Source of the DNA: Chlamydiales bacterium
Lineage (GTDB): Bacteria; Chlamydiota; Chlamydiia; Chlamydiales; VFKH01
Length of the DNA stretch: 35,614 bases
Reading direction: 5' to 3'
Assembly (NCBI GenBank): GCA_031292375.1
Contig: JARLHF010000010.1
Location: forward strand, 1 to 35,614
Shown: positions 17,105 through 24,725 of the stretch, in pieces
How the letters are laid out: each line of letters begins with the position of its first letter
Numbering within the stretch: position 1 is the stretch's first letter
The notes under the pieces: generated by a model
Seen by the model: the letters and a program-made list of their open reading frames with translations, nothing else
Told to the model about the DNA's origin: nothing
The model's database searches: none
Position numbers and translations under genes: made by a program

Positions 17105-19375
17105 TTAATCTGCGCTATGGATTACGGTTGTCTCAAGCTGTTGAAGTCCCTCTAAGATCATATCTATACATTTATTCCAATCATCATATAACATAGCAAA
17201 AGTTATATCATCTCGTAGCCAAGTTAAAAATGCTTGTGTCCCTTTGGTTTTGCACTCAGCATCTGCACGTTTGTTAAATAATCCTAAAAACGTTGTAGCA
17301 GCAATCTTGCTATCCGTGATCTCTTCGTTCATTGTAAATGGTAATAAATTCATAGCAAGATCGTCTTTTATGTGATCCTCACAAGTTAATATTGAAGTAG
17401 CGGGAATATGAGCAGCCATTTGTTTGAGACATCTATCACTTAACTCTTCTGATGACATACTTGTTTGTGGCATTACAGGGATTGTTGTATGCGCTATTCC
17501 TTGGTACCAAGGAATATTTATGAAGTACTTAGAAAGTATTTCAGATAGATTTGGATTCTCTTTTAAATCATTACTATACTTGCAGTCCAAATAAATTAAA
17601 AACAGTCCTCGCTTCAAGAAGTTCTCTTTACCTAGCACTCGCGTATCAAATTCATCCAATAACTGAAAGCTGCACTTTTGCATGAAATCCTTTTCAAAAT
17701 GGCTTTTCATAAACACATTAAATTCTGGTATTGCCTCTTCTTTTAAAAGTCGACAAGTCTCTGTACAAAAGGCTCTTAATCGTGAAATACCCCCTAATAA
17801 GTCTGGATATTCTTCAAAAACTTTTTCTAAGATCTCTAAGTAAAGCTCACCCTTCTTATCCATATCCATGGCATTATATTTTGAGTATTTTTGTGCAACA
17901 ATGTGAATTACACTAATTAGCTCAACAAAAAAGGACATATCTGCAATATCCCTACTGTTTCTATTAATTTCTTGTATAATAGGGTTTTTGATTTCATTAA
18001 CGATAAACTCTTTATTTACTTGGCTTCCATGATAATTAAGTACTCTTTGTATAGCATTTGAAGCAAAATTACTTTTTATAAGATCTACAATCTCGTTTTC
18101 ATTGCCCGACGCTACAAGAATTTGATAAGTCTCCTCCTCTTGTTCACTAAGCTTTGCACCTTGTTCTTGTATAGAAATAGATCTTGGAGCTTCTGTATAT
18201 CCAGAAGAGGCCCCGCCTTCATTTTGTACTTTTAATGACCAATGATAGTTGAGTACTTTTGTTGCAGTACTTGGAAAATTAGCTCTTATAGATACTTCAA
18301 GTTCATCATTATTGGTTGATATGTCTTTAAGAAACATATAAGCTTCTTTTTCTTCATCACTAAGTTCTGTATTCTGCACTTGCATAAGAAAGCTTGTATT
18401 ATTTCTTTCAGTGGTTGTAGAGGCTACATAAGGCTGATTTTGGTAATTACTAGCCGTGATAAGAGTCTGGTAGCGCGAAAGGTTATCGACCAACTTTGCA
18501 AATTTTACTGAATGATTACTTAGCCATCCTAAAAATATAAATAGCGAAGCTTGCTCTTCAATCCCTAATTTCTCTTTTATTTCATCTAAAATATACGTCG
18601 CTGATAATTGCTTAGAACTATCACTTATGGATGGATTACTAAAAGTGTCATTACGCATTTGTAGGTCTTTCTCAAGAAAGTTAGCAGTAACTTCCCAGTC
18701 AGGGTTAATCTTTGCCTCCTTAAAGTGTTCTTCTGAAGCTAGGGGTCTTTCACTTTGAAAATAAGAAAGCATCTGTTGTTGCCATTTTTCATTGTATCCT
18801 ATATCTTCTGCCACATACTTAGCCCCTTCTTGAGACCCCTCAGCTCCCATTAGCATGCCATCGTACATGAGTTCGTTCTTGCTGTTCCAGGGCTTCTCTG
18901 ATACATTATGAGAATTTTCTCTTTTTTTTAGCTCAGCAAGGACTCTTTGTTTGTATTCACATAAGCCGCTAGAGATTTGAGGATTATCAAGTAATAACTC
19001 ATCAAAAAGAGATTCTATTTCTTGTGTTTCTGTACCTGGAGGTACTTTAAACCACTCTTGAACATAATCAAAAATATATTCAGCAAGATCTTCGTCTTTT
19101 TCTTGTAAATCATTTGGTATACCAGTTGTAATTAGCTCTTTAAGAGTAGCCCGCCGATTAAGAGTAGCCCGCCGATCTGCTAAATCCTGTACAAATGGTG
19201 TAGAAGGCACTGTAAATGTGCTTGTATTATTTAGTGCTCCATGAGCAGCATTTGTAATATTAACATCTGTATGACCCATATTGTTTTGTGTGCGCGCATC
19301 AGAACTAGAGTTTAAAGTACTAGGAAATGAGCTGAATGAATAAGATCCATTTGGAGGAATTCCTGGTGATGACAT
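17105..19375 (-). CDS. MSS-family protein B (candidate effector, 756 aa)
   Basis: No recognised family. Ser-rich start, then the AhGALNNTST motif (44-53) and a duplicated RRATLN/RRATLK at 68-79 produced by an 18-bp tandem repeat. FLGWLSNHS lies at about 281-289. Two copies of a ~42-residue helical unit are at 336-377 and 408-449, both ending VLNYH. A ~170-residue core at about 455-625 aligns with residues 69-250 of the 501-aa protein (NPIIxxxNxNSRD, ELIxVIH, WYQ). FLTWLRDD lies near the C-terminus (about 716-723). There is no signal peptide or transmembrane helix. It is located between smpB and protein A on the same strand. Confidence 0.7.
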   Translation of the reverse strand: MSSPGIPPNGSYSFSSFPSTLNSSSDARTQNNMGHTDVNITNAAHGALNNTSTFTVPSTPFVQDLADRRATLNRRATLKELITTGIPNDLQEKDEDLAEYIFDYVQEWFKVPPGTETQEIESLFDELLLDNPQISSGLCEYKQRVLAELKKRENSHNVSEKPWNSKNELMYDGMLMGAEGSQEGAKYVAEDIGYNEKWQQQMLSYFQSERPLASEEHFKEAKINPDWEVTANFLEKDLQMRNDTFSNPSISDSSKQLSATYILDEIKEKLGIEEQASLFIFLGWLSNHSVKFAKLVDNLSRYQTLITASNYQNQPYVASTTTERNNTSFLMQVQNTELSDEEKEAYMFLKDISTNNDELEVSIRANFPSTATKVLNYHWSLKVQNEGGASSGYTEAPRSISIQEQGAKLSEQEEETYQILVASGNENEIVDLIKSNFASNAIQRVLNYHGSQVNKEFIVNEIKNPIIQEINRNSRDIADMSFFVELISVIHIVAQKYSKYNAMDMDKKGELYLEILEKVFEEYPDLLGGISRLRAFCTETCRLLKEEAIPEFNVFMKSHFEKDFMQKCSFQLLDEFDTRVLGKENFLKRGLFLIYLDCKYSNDLKENPNLSEILSKYFINIPWYQGIAHTTIPVMPQTSMSSEELSDRCLKQMAAHIPATSILTCEDHIKDDLAMNLLPFTMNEEITDSKIAATTFLGLFNKRADAECKTKGTQAFLTWLRDDITFAMLYDDWNKCIDMILEGLQQLETTVIHSAD
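19141..19176. repeat. 18-bp perfect tandem duplication
   Basis: TAAGAGTAGCCCGCCGAT occurs twice in direct succession (19141-19158, 19159-19176). It is in frame and adds six residues to the 756-aa protein. Perfect identity indicates a recent slippage event. Confidence 0.95.
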
Positions 19376-19466
19376 AATGATTATTTCCTTTTATTATAAA
19401 ACTTGTTATTAATAGAATTAAAAAGAAACTATCATAAAATAGTAATTATTTTATTACAATAGAGAA

Positions 19467-19931
19467 TTAAGCATTTTTCATTGCTTTTTGAATATCGCGC
19501 TTTTCATCGCGCTCTTTAATTGCAGCTCGCTTATCCATGAGCTTTTTACCTCTAGCAAGGGCGATTTTTATTTTAACGCGTCCTTTTTTTAAATAGAGAG
19601 CTAAAGGCACCAAAGTAAGTCCTTTTTCTTGAACACTAGACCTTAACTTTGCAATTTCACGGTGGTGTAAAAGCAATTTTCGATCTCGTTTTTCTTCATG
19701 ATTATAGATACTTCCAAAACTGTAGGGAGCAATATTTGCACCAATTAAAAAAACTTCATTCGTGATAACTTTTACATAAGCTTCTTGAATGCTGCCTCCA
19801 TGGTTTCTTAATGACTTAATTTCAGTGCCTTGTAAAACAATACCTGCTTCAAAAGTCTCTAAAACCTCATAATCATGAAAGGCGCGCCTATTCGTTGCAA
19901 GATCTGTTTGTTTTGCTTGTTTCTCATTCAT
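19467..19931 (-). CDS. smpB: SsrA-binding protein SmpB
   Basis: The tmRNA partner in trans-translation. The core shows NRRAFHDYEVLETFEAGIVL, GTEIKSLRNHGGSIQEAYV and KLLLHHREIAKL. The C-terminal tail is basic (KKLMDKRAAIKERDEKRDIQ). The ATG at 19931 gives 154 residues, the usual length. In-frame alternatives are ATG 19940 and TTG 19976; none has a convincing Shine-Dalgarno sequence. Divergent from dnaN, as in the conserved chlamydial cluster. Confidence 0.93.
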   Translation of the reverse strand: MNEKQAKQTDLATNRRAFHDYEVLETFEAGIVLQGTEIKSLRNHGGSIQEAYVKVITNEVFLIGANIAPYSFGSIYNHEEKRDRKLLLHHREIAKLRSSVQEKGLTLVPLALYLKKGRVKIKIALARGKKLMDKRAAIKERDEKRDIQKAMKNA

Positions 19932-19938
19932 GCGGTGC

Positions 19939-19969
19939 ATAATACCATAATCAACCGATCTTCTGTCAA
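19939..19969 (-). promoter_or_regulatory. Possible smpB promoter very close to the start codon
   Basis: On the minus strand TTGACA (complement of 19964-19969) and TATTAT (complement of 19939-19944) are 19 bases apart. Transcription would begin about at ATG 19931, implying a leaderless message. The spacing is longer than ideal, so this is weak evidence. Confidence 0.25.
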
Positions 19970-20054
19970 CAGCCAACTAATTTTAAATTATTTCCTGTTA
20001 TTTTTTTTAATGACGATTTGGTCTATAACCTCGAGAAAAATAAATAGGTGATGC

Positions 20055-21155
20055 ATGAAACTTGTGATTTCTAAACAAGACTTATCCCAACTTATCTTCA
20101 AGATTCAAAACATTGTACCCCTAAAGCCAACTGTTCCTATACTTTCACATGTACTTATAGAGTCGGCTAATGATGAGCTCATATTGACAGCTACAGATTT
20201 GGTGATTGGGATACGCTGCTTTACAGAAGCTAAAGTCTTAGAGGAAGGCTCGACAACGCTTCCTGCAAAACATTTTTTTCAGCTCATCCGAGAACTCTCA
20301 AACGTTCCCATCGAAATTACCACCACCACATCTGGTTCAACAGAAATTGTTGCAGGCCCCTCTTCTTTCAAACTAAGTGGTATGAGAAAAGAAGAGTTTC
20401 CTGAACTTCCCGACTTAAAAGATGCAACGCATATAAAAATAGATCCCAAAGCCTTAAAAGAAGCCCTTTACAGAACATCCTTTGCAACTTCAAAGGAGGA
20501 TACGCGCTATGCACTTACGGGTGTCTATATGGAAATTGCAAACAAGATGATCACTTTTGTTGGCACAGATGGCAAACGCCTTGCTAAAGCTACAGCGCCC
20601 ATTGTTGCAGATGAAAGTTTGCAGCGAACGCTTGTTTTACCTTTTAAACTTGTAGAGGAGCTACAAAAAATTGATGATGAAACAGAAGAGACAACTCTCT
20701 TTTTGATGAATGACAAAATTGCTGCAGAGACATCCAAATCCATCATCGTTTCCAAATTGCTCACAGGTGAATATCCCGACTTTCAAAGAGTCATTCCTAA
20801 AAAAACAGATATTCAGCTCTCTTTGCACAGAGAGGAGCTTATCTCACTTTTACGACAAGTAATCTTATTTACGACAGAGACACATTGCTCTGCTCGCTTT
20901 TCTTTTGTTGAAGGAGAACTTATCATGAGCGCAAACTGTGTAGAAGTAGGTGAAAGTAAAGTCTCTATGCCCGTAAACTACAATGGTCAGCCATTGCATA
21001 TTGCCTTTAACCCCAACTTCTTTTTAGACATTTTAAAACATAGCCGTGATGAAACTGTAAATCTTGGATTAATCGATTCTTACAATCCAGGAGTAATTAC
21101 AGATTCATCAAATGCTCTTTTTGTTATCATGCCCATGCGTCTGCAAGAGGTTTAG
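20055..21155 (+). CDS. dnaN: DNA polymerase III beta subunit (sliding clamp)
   Basis: 366 residues, normal for the ring-forming processivity clamp. Family features are MKLVISKQDL at the start, KFEL-type strand repeats, RYALTGVYMEIANKMITFVGTDGKRLA in domain 2 and the C-terminal IMPMRL, which forms part of the protein-binding pocket. AGGTG lies just upstream of ATG 20055. Flanked by smpB (divergent) and by a candidate effector gene inserted between dnaN and recF, which are usually neighbours. Its transcript runs into the palindrome at 21173. Confidence 0.97.
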   Translation: MKLVISKQDLSQLIFKIQNIVPLKPTVPILSHVLIESANDELILTATDLVIGIRCFTEAKVLEEGSTTLPAKHFFQLIRELSNVPIEITTTTSGSTEIVAGPSSFKLSGMRKEEFPELPDLKDATHIKIDPKALKEALYRTSFATSKEDTRYALTGVYMEIANKMITFVGTDGKRLAKATAPIVADESLQRTLVLPFKLVEELQKIDDETEETTLFLMNDKIAAETSKSIIVSKLLTGEYPDFQRVIPKKTDIQLSLHREELISLLRQVILFTTETHCSARFSFVEGELIMSANCVEVGESKVSMPVNYNGQPLHIAFNPNFFLDILKHSRDETVNLGLIDSYNPGVITDSSNALFVIMPMRLQEV

Positions 21156-21172
21156 AGCAGCATTGCCATGGA

Positions 21173-21208
21173 TTATACACAAACAAGTTCAAGAATTGTT
21201 TGTGTATA
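21173..21208. repeat. Dispersed palindrome copy (bidirectional hairpin)
   Basis: Perfect arms TATACACAAACAA (21174-21186) and TTGTTTGTGTATA (21196-21208) flank the loop GTTCAAGAA. It is located between the convergent ends of dnaN and the 501-aa protein gene, a position suited to a bidirectional terminator. Confidence 0.85.
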
Positions 21209-21221
21209 TTTAGGCTTCAAA

Positions 21222-22727
21222 TTATTGCGTATGCAGTGTTTGTACCGAGTTGAAATGAGCAACTAATCTATCTATTTGATCCTGTTCAAGTTGCATATCC
21301 GCCAATAGCAATTTAAATACTTCTATACTTCCAGAAGATTGATCTGCAGCTGCTTGGTAAATAATTAAATCCATGCCTTTAAGCTCAGGAATCTGCCTTG
21401 AATTTACTTTCTGAAAGGCGCTGCCATCTTTTTTTACTCTTATACTCTCTAGGGATGCAGAAGTTCTTGCTGAACTACTATCAGGACTTGCGTAATACAA
21501 AAGGTTCCTTACCAACTTTCCAAGCTCTGTTTTTTCATTATTAGAATATCTAAGCCATTGCAAAAACTGCTTTACTTGATCTATTTCAAAGTGAGATGGA
21601 ATATTTTGTCGTATTTGTTCTAAAATTTTCATTGCAAAGCCTTGCTCAACAAAAAATTGCCTTCCCTCTTCACTTTTAGAAAAGTTTTCATTATATGCTC
21701 GTGCATTTTTTGCAAGTGACTCAGCACATGAAGTCCATGCAAACTCTTTAGCTTCTTTTTCTGTGGGAAGAACAGGGGGTATTTGCATTCCCAAAGACTG
21801 TGCACAATAACGATACATACGTTGAATCAATACCTCGTCAAGCCCATTTCCTTCTGCAATACTTTCAAATGAATCTCCCGACTTCTCAACTTCATCCATT
21901 ATTAAGTTAAAAATAATCACCTGTTCTGAAGTGAGTTCGTCTTCACCTAGTGCAGCCAAAGTCCTAACTTGCGCTTCTTGAAACCAAGAAACTTCTGGAG
22001 TACATCGAAGCCTTAGCATATCCATGCTTAGACTTTTTTCCACACTAGAAAAATAACAAAACTCTAAATGCATCCAAAATAACCATCTATTCAAAGAAGA
22101 ACTTTCCCGTAGTGTTTTATCATAAAAATCGTTCCATAAGTCAGCATTACAATTTTTAATAAACTCGCTTCGATTAAAAAGAGTATTTTTACAAACACTG
22201 AAATAATTTTCTTTTATAAAAGCGTTAAAATCTCCTGTTATTGTTTTGAATAAGGCTGTTAAATACCTCTGATAAAGTTCTTTAAGGGGTATAAGTTGTG
22301 AGAGTACGTCTTCGCAATTTTCAAATATCTTTTTTAAAATTTCAGAGCAAAAAGCACATGTTTCTTGTGTGCTCATAATTTTTCCTCCCAAATACTTTCT
22401 TACCGTTGTGTGGATTACAAAAATTAACTCAGTTGCAAAAGAAGGCTCTGTAAGATCCTTTGAATTACCTTCCACAACGCATATAATGGGTTCTCTTACT
22501 TTCTCGAAAATGAGCTTTAGATACTCTTCTTGTATTTCTTTAGAAAAATGGTGGCTCCAACTCCTCACGTTGATATTAGAGATTGTAGAAGAGCTCTGGT
22601 TATATAATGCTTCTCTAGCAATATCTTCAACTATAGTAGAAGAAGAATTGCTAGAACTAGGTATATTACCTGTAAAGGTGCTTGACGAACCCATTGTACT
22701 TGGAGAAATTCTTGATGGAGAAGACAT
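21222..22727 (-). CDS. MSS-family protein C (candidate effector, 501 aa)
   Basis: No recognised family. The start is strongly Ser-rich (MSSPSRISPSTMGSSSTFTG) and is followed by DIAREALYNQSSS (35-47), shared with proteins A and B. Residues 69-250 align with the core of the 756-aa protein (REPIIxxxxxNSKD, ELIFVIH, EILKKIFE, FNAFIKENYF, WFQ). ELTSEQ...IQRMYRY (264-307) resembles the ~42-residue repeat unit of that protein. FLQWLRYS lies at 388-395. No signal peptide or transmembrane helix. The gene starts five bases after the recF stop; its Shine-Dalgarno sequence AAAGGT lies within the last recF codons, so translation is probably coupled. Confidence 0.7.
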   Translation of the reverse strand: MSSPSRISPSTMGSSSTFTGNIPSSSNSSSTIVEDIAREALYNQSSSTISNINVRSWSHHFSKEIQEEYLKLIFEKVREPIICVVEGNSKDLTEPSFATELIFVIHTTVRKYLGGKIMSTQETCAFCSEILKKIFENCEDVLSQLIPLKELYQRYLTALFKTITGDFNAFIKENYFSVCKNTLFNRSEFIKNCNADLWNDFYDKTLRESSSLNRWLFWMHLEFCYFSSVEKSLSMDMLRLRCTPEVSWFQEAQVRTLAALGEDELTSEQVIIFNLIMDEVEKSGDSFESIAEGNGLDEVLIQRMYRYCAQSLGMQIPPVLPTEKEAKEFAWTSCAESLAKNARAYNENFSKSEEGRQFFVEQGFAMKILEQIRQNIPSHFEIDQVKQFLQWLRYSNNEKTELGKLVRNLLYYASPDSSSARTSASLESIRVKKDGSAFQKVNSRQIPELKGMDLIIYQAAADQSSGSIEVFKLLLADMQLEQDQIDRLVAHFNSVQTLHTQ

Positions 22728-22732
22728 AATGA

Positions 22733-23788
22733 TTATACCTTTATGGAAGTTGGGAAATACTCTTTAGATAACTCTTCAGGGGATGTAACAAACACTTGCC
22801 CTAATGTTATAAGATGTTCATACAGTTTTTGTTTGCGCCTTGTATCAAGGCTTAAGCCTATATCATCAACGCTCATAATGGGCATTTCGCCAGATTCTTG
22901 ATAAAGATGCGCCCACTCTGCAAAGCGAAGAGCTGCAACAAGTGTCCGCTTTTGCCCTTCGCTTGCAAAATCTTTTACACCAACCCCATCCATTTTCATC
23001 GTAAAATCATCTCGATGAGGCCCTACAAGAGAATATCCCATATAAACTTCTTGATTTCTGTATCTATTGTAAGCATGGATATAAGCCTTTTGAATGGATT
23101 CTAAAGACTCTTCTTTTATAATCAACCCTCTATACTCTAACAAAAGCTTTTCACTGCCACCACCAAGTTTGTAATAGAGTGTTTCTGTTAAATTTTTTAA
23201 AACCCCTAAAGCCCGTCTTCTTTGTAAACATACATAAGCTGCAGAGGCGCTCAACTCATGCTCCCAGCTCTCAATGCCAAGAAGAGCTTTATTTCGAAGG
23301 AGTATATTTCTCTGCTTCAATGCTCGAAGATAACGTGTTAGGTGATGCACATACAGAGGGTCTACTTGCGCAATTTGTAAATCTAAAAATTGGCGTCGCA
23401 GTTGTGCTGATGCGTTAATTAGTTCCATATCATCTGGTGTCAAGACAACACCTTGTATTAAACCTACAAGCTGGATAAAGGATGTATATTCCGTGCTGTT
23501 ATGGCAAATTAAGCGCTTTTTTCCACCATAAGTTATGCGTATTACTTGTTCAATCTCATGCTTTACAAAATGTACTTCTAGATCGAATGATTTGGCTTCA
23601 TAGGAAATAAGCTCCGATGTTTTTGGAGTGCGAAAAGATCTTCCTGCAATACAAAAGTTTAAGGCTTCAAGCAGATTCGTTTTGCCTTGTGCATTTTCTC
23701 CATAAAAAAGGTTTGTTCCAGGAATGAGCTCTATGCATGCTTCATCATAATTTCTAAAGGAGCGTAAATAAAGCTTTTGTACATACAT
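22733..23788 (-). CDS. recF: DNA replication and repair protein RecF
   Basis: An SMC-like ATPase that helps load RecA at single-stranded gaps. 351 residues, as usual. It shows Walker A GENAQGKTNLLEAL, the signature SEGQKRTL and Walker B IMSVDDIG. The start MYVQKLYLRSFRNY matches RecF N-termini. It follows adk with only two bases between the genes and precedes the 501-aa protein by five bases, giving the likely operon adk-recF-effector. Confidence 0.96.
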   Translation of the reverse strand: MYVQKLYLRSFRNYDEACIELIPGTNLFYGENAQGKTNLLEALNFCIAGRSFRTPKTSELISYEAKSFDLEVHFVKHEIEQVIRITYGGKKRLICHNSTEYTSFIQLVGLIQGVVLTPDDMELINASAQLRRQFLDLQIAQVDPLYVHHLTRYLRALKQRNILLRNKALLGIESWEHELSASAAYVCLQRRRALGVLKNLTETLYYKLGGGSEKLLLEYRGLIIKEESLESIQKAYIHAYNRYRNQEVYMGYSLVGPHRDDFTMKMDGVGVKDFASEGQKRTLVAALRFAEWAHLYQESGEMPIMSVDDIGLSLDTRRKQKLYEHLITLGQVFVTSPEELSKEYFPTSIKV

Positions 23789-23790
23789 AA

Positions 23791-24417
23791 TTACACGATT
23801 AATGGAACAATTGCTTTTAATGCATCCCTTACAACTTCCAAGGGTTTTTGATTTGCATTTATCTTAAAATAGAGCGATGGAGGGTAGTGATCAAGAACTT
23901 TACTTGTTTCTTTTTCGTAAACTTCCATGCGTGTTGCAAGAATTTTTGCGTTTCCATCATCCGCTCGCTTTTCTAAAAGTGCACGATTTTGCAGGCGGTC
24001 GAGTAAAACTTGCTTATCTTCTACTTCTAAGATAATAACACCTTTTACATCGATGTATTTATCTAGTATTTCTGCTTGATGCTTAGTTCTGGGTATACCA
24101 TCGAGTAGAAGATATTGTTTTTCTGGATAATAGCGGTTGGTAAAATAGAGACCAGAAATGTATTTCTCCCAAATAGCAATTGTTGCCTCATCTGGTAATA
24201 ATAACCCGTTGTTTGCATATTCTTGAACTAGTTTTCCAGCTGATGAATTGGGAGAAATTCCTCTAAAAATATCCCCTGATGAGATATGTAAAAGAACTCC
24301 AGAATTACTTAAGAACTTACATAAAGTCCCTTTACCAACACCAGGAGGGCCAAATATTAATAGGCTAGAGTATTTTTCGTGATAAGGATCAAGTGTAAAG
24401 TGCATTTTCTCTTTCAT
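23791..24417 (-). CDS. adk: Adenylate kinase (short-lid form)
   Basis: 208 residues. P-loop GPPGVGKGT (about 23-31), AMP-binding SSGDIFR, LLDGIPRT (the usual FPRT-type motif) and RLQNR before the lid. The lid is the short variant without a zinc-binding or VYH insertion and reads KRADDGNAKILATRM. It equilibrates ATP, AMP and ADP. An alternative start is ATG at residue 5. First gene of the adk-recF unit. Confidence 0.9.
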   Translation of the reverse strand: MKEKMHFTLDPYHEKYSSLLIFGPPGVGKGTLCKFLSNSGVLLHISSGDIFRGISPNSSAGKLVQEYANNGLLLPDEATIAIWEKYISGLYFTNRYYPEKQYLLLDGIPRTKHQAEILDKYIDVKGVIILEVEDKQVLLDRLQNRALLEKRADDGNAKILATRMEVYEKETSKVLDHYPPSLYFKINANQKPLEVVRDALKAIVPLIV

Positions 24418-24546
24418 GATATTAAAGTCCTAAAGAATAAATCGAGCGCATCAAAGATATCAGGCAATTTTCTCGAAAGCAACAAGAGTTTTTTGCTTGG
24501 TAAAAATTCATGATGCGTGCTAATCTCCCATCTTCTTTCAAGTTAA

Positions 24547-24621
24547 CGGAGTATAGCGCAGTTTGGCTAGCGCGGCTGCTTTGGGAGCAGTAGGTCGGGG
24601 GTTCAAATCCCTCTACTCCGA
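24547..24621 (+). tRNA. tRNA-Pro (anticodon TGG)
   Basis: Acceptor CGGAGTA pairs with TACTCCG, discriminator A at 24621. The anticodon stem GCTGC/GCAGT closes the loop TTTGGGA, giving anticodon TGG (reads CCA and, with modification, other proline codons). The T-arm is GGGGGTTCAAATCCCTC. No CCA is encoded, so it is added post-transcriptionally. Confidence 0.95.
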
Positions 24622-24660
24622 ATTTCCCCCCCTTTAAAACAATTTCGATTTTTGATGAAA

Positions 24661-24697
24661 TTATACACAAACAAGTTCAAGAATTGGTTTGTGTATA
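24661..24697. repeat. Dispersed palindrome copy
   Basis: Arms TATACACAAA (24662-24671) and TTTGTGTATA (24688-24697) enclose the conserved CAAGTTCAAGAATTGG. It lies 40 bases after tRNA-Pro and just before the Sua5 gene. Translation starting inside it (24684) is not credible. Confidence 0.85.
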
Positions 24698-24725
24698 CCT
24701 TGTTTCTATGATAGAATCCCCTGTC

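Noticed and set aside
24684-24725. N-terminal extension of the Sua5 protein starting inside the palindrome
   Set aside because: The extra residues are read from repeat sequence and precede the normal family start; ATG 24726 fits homologous N-termini.
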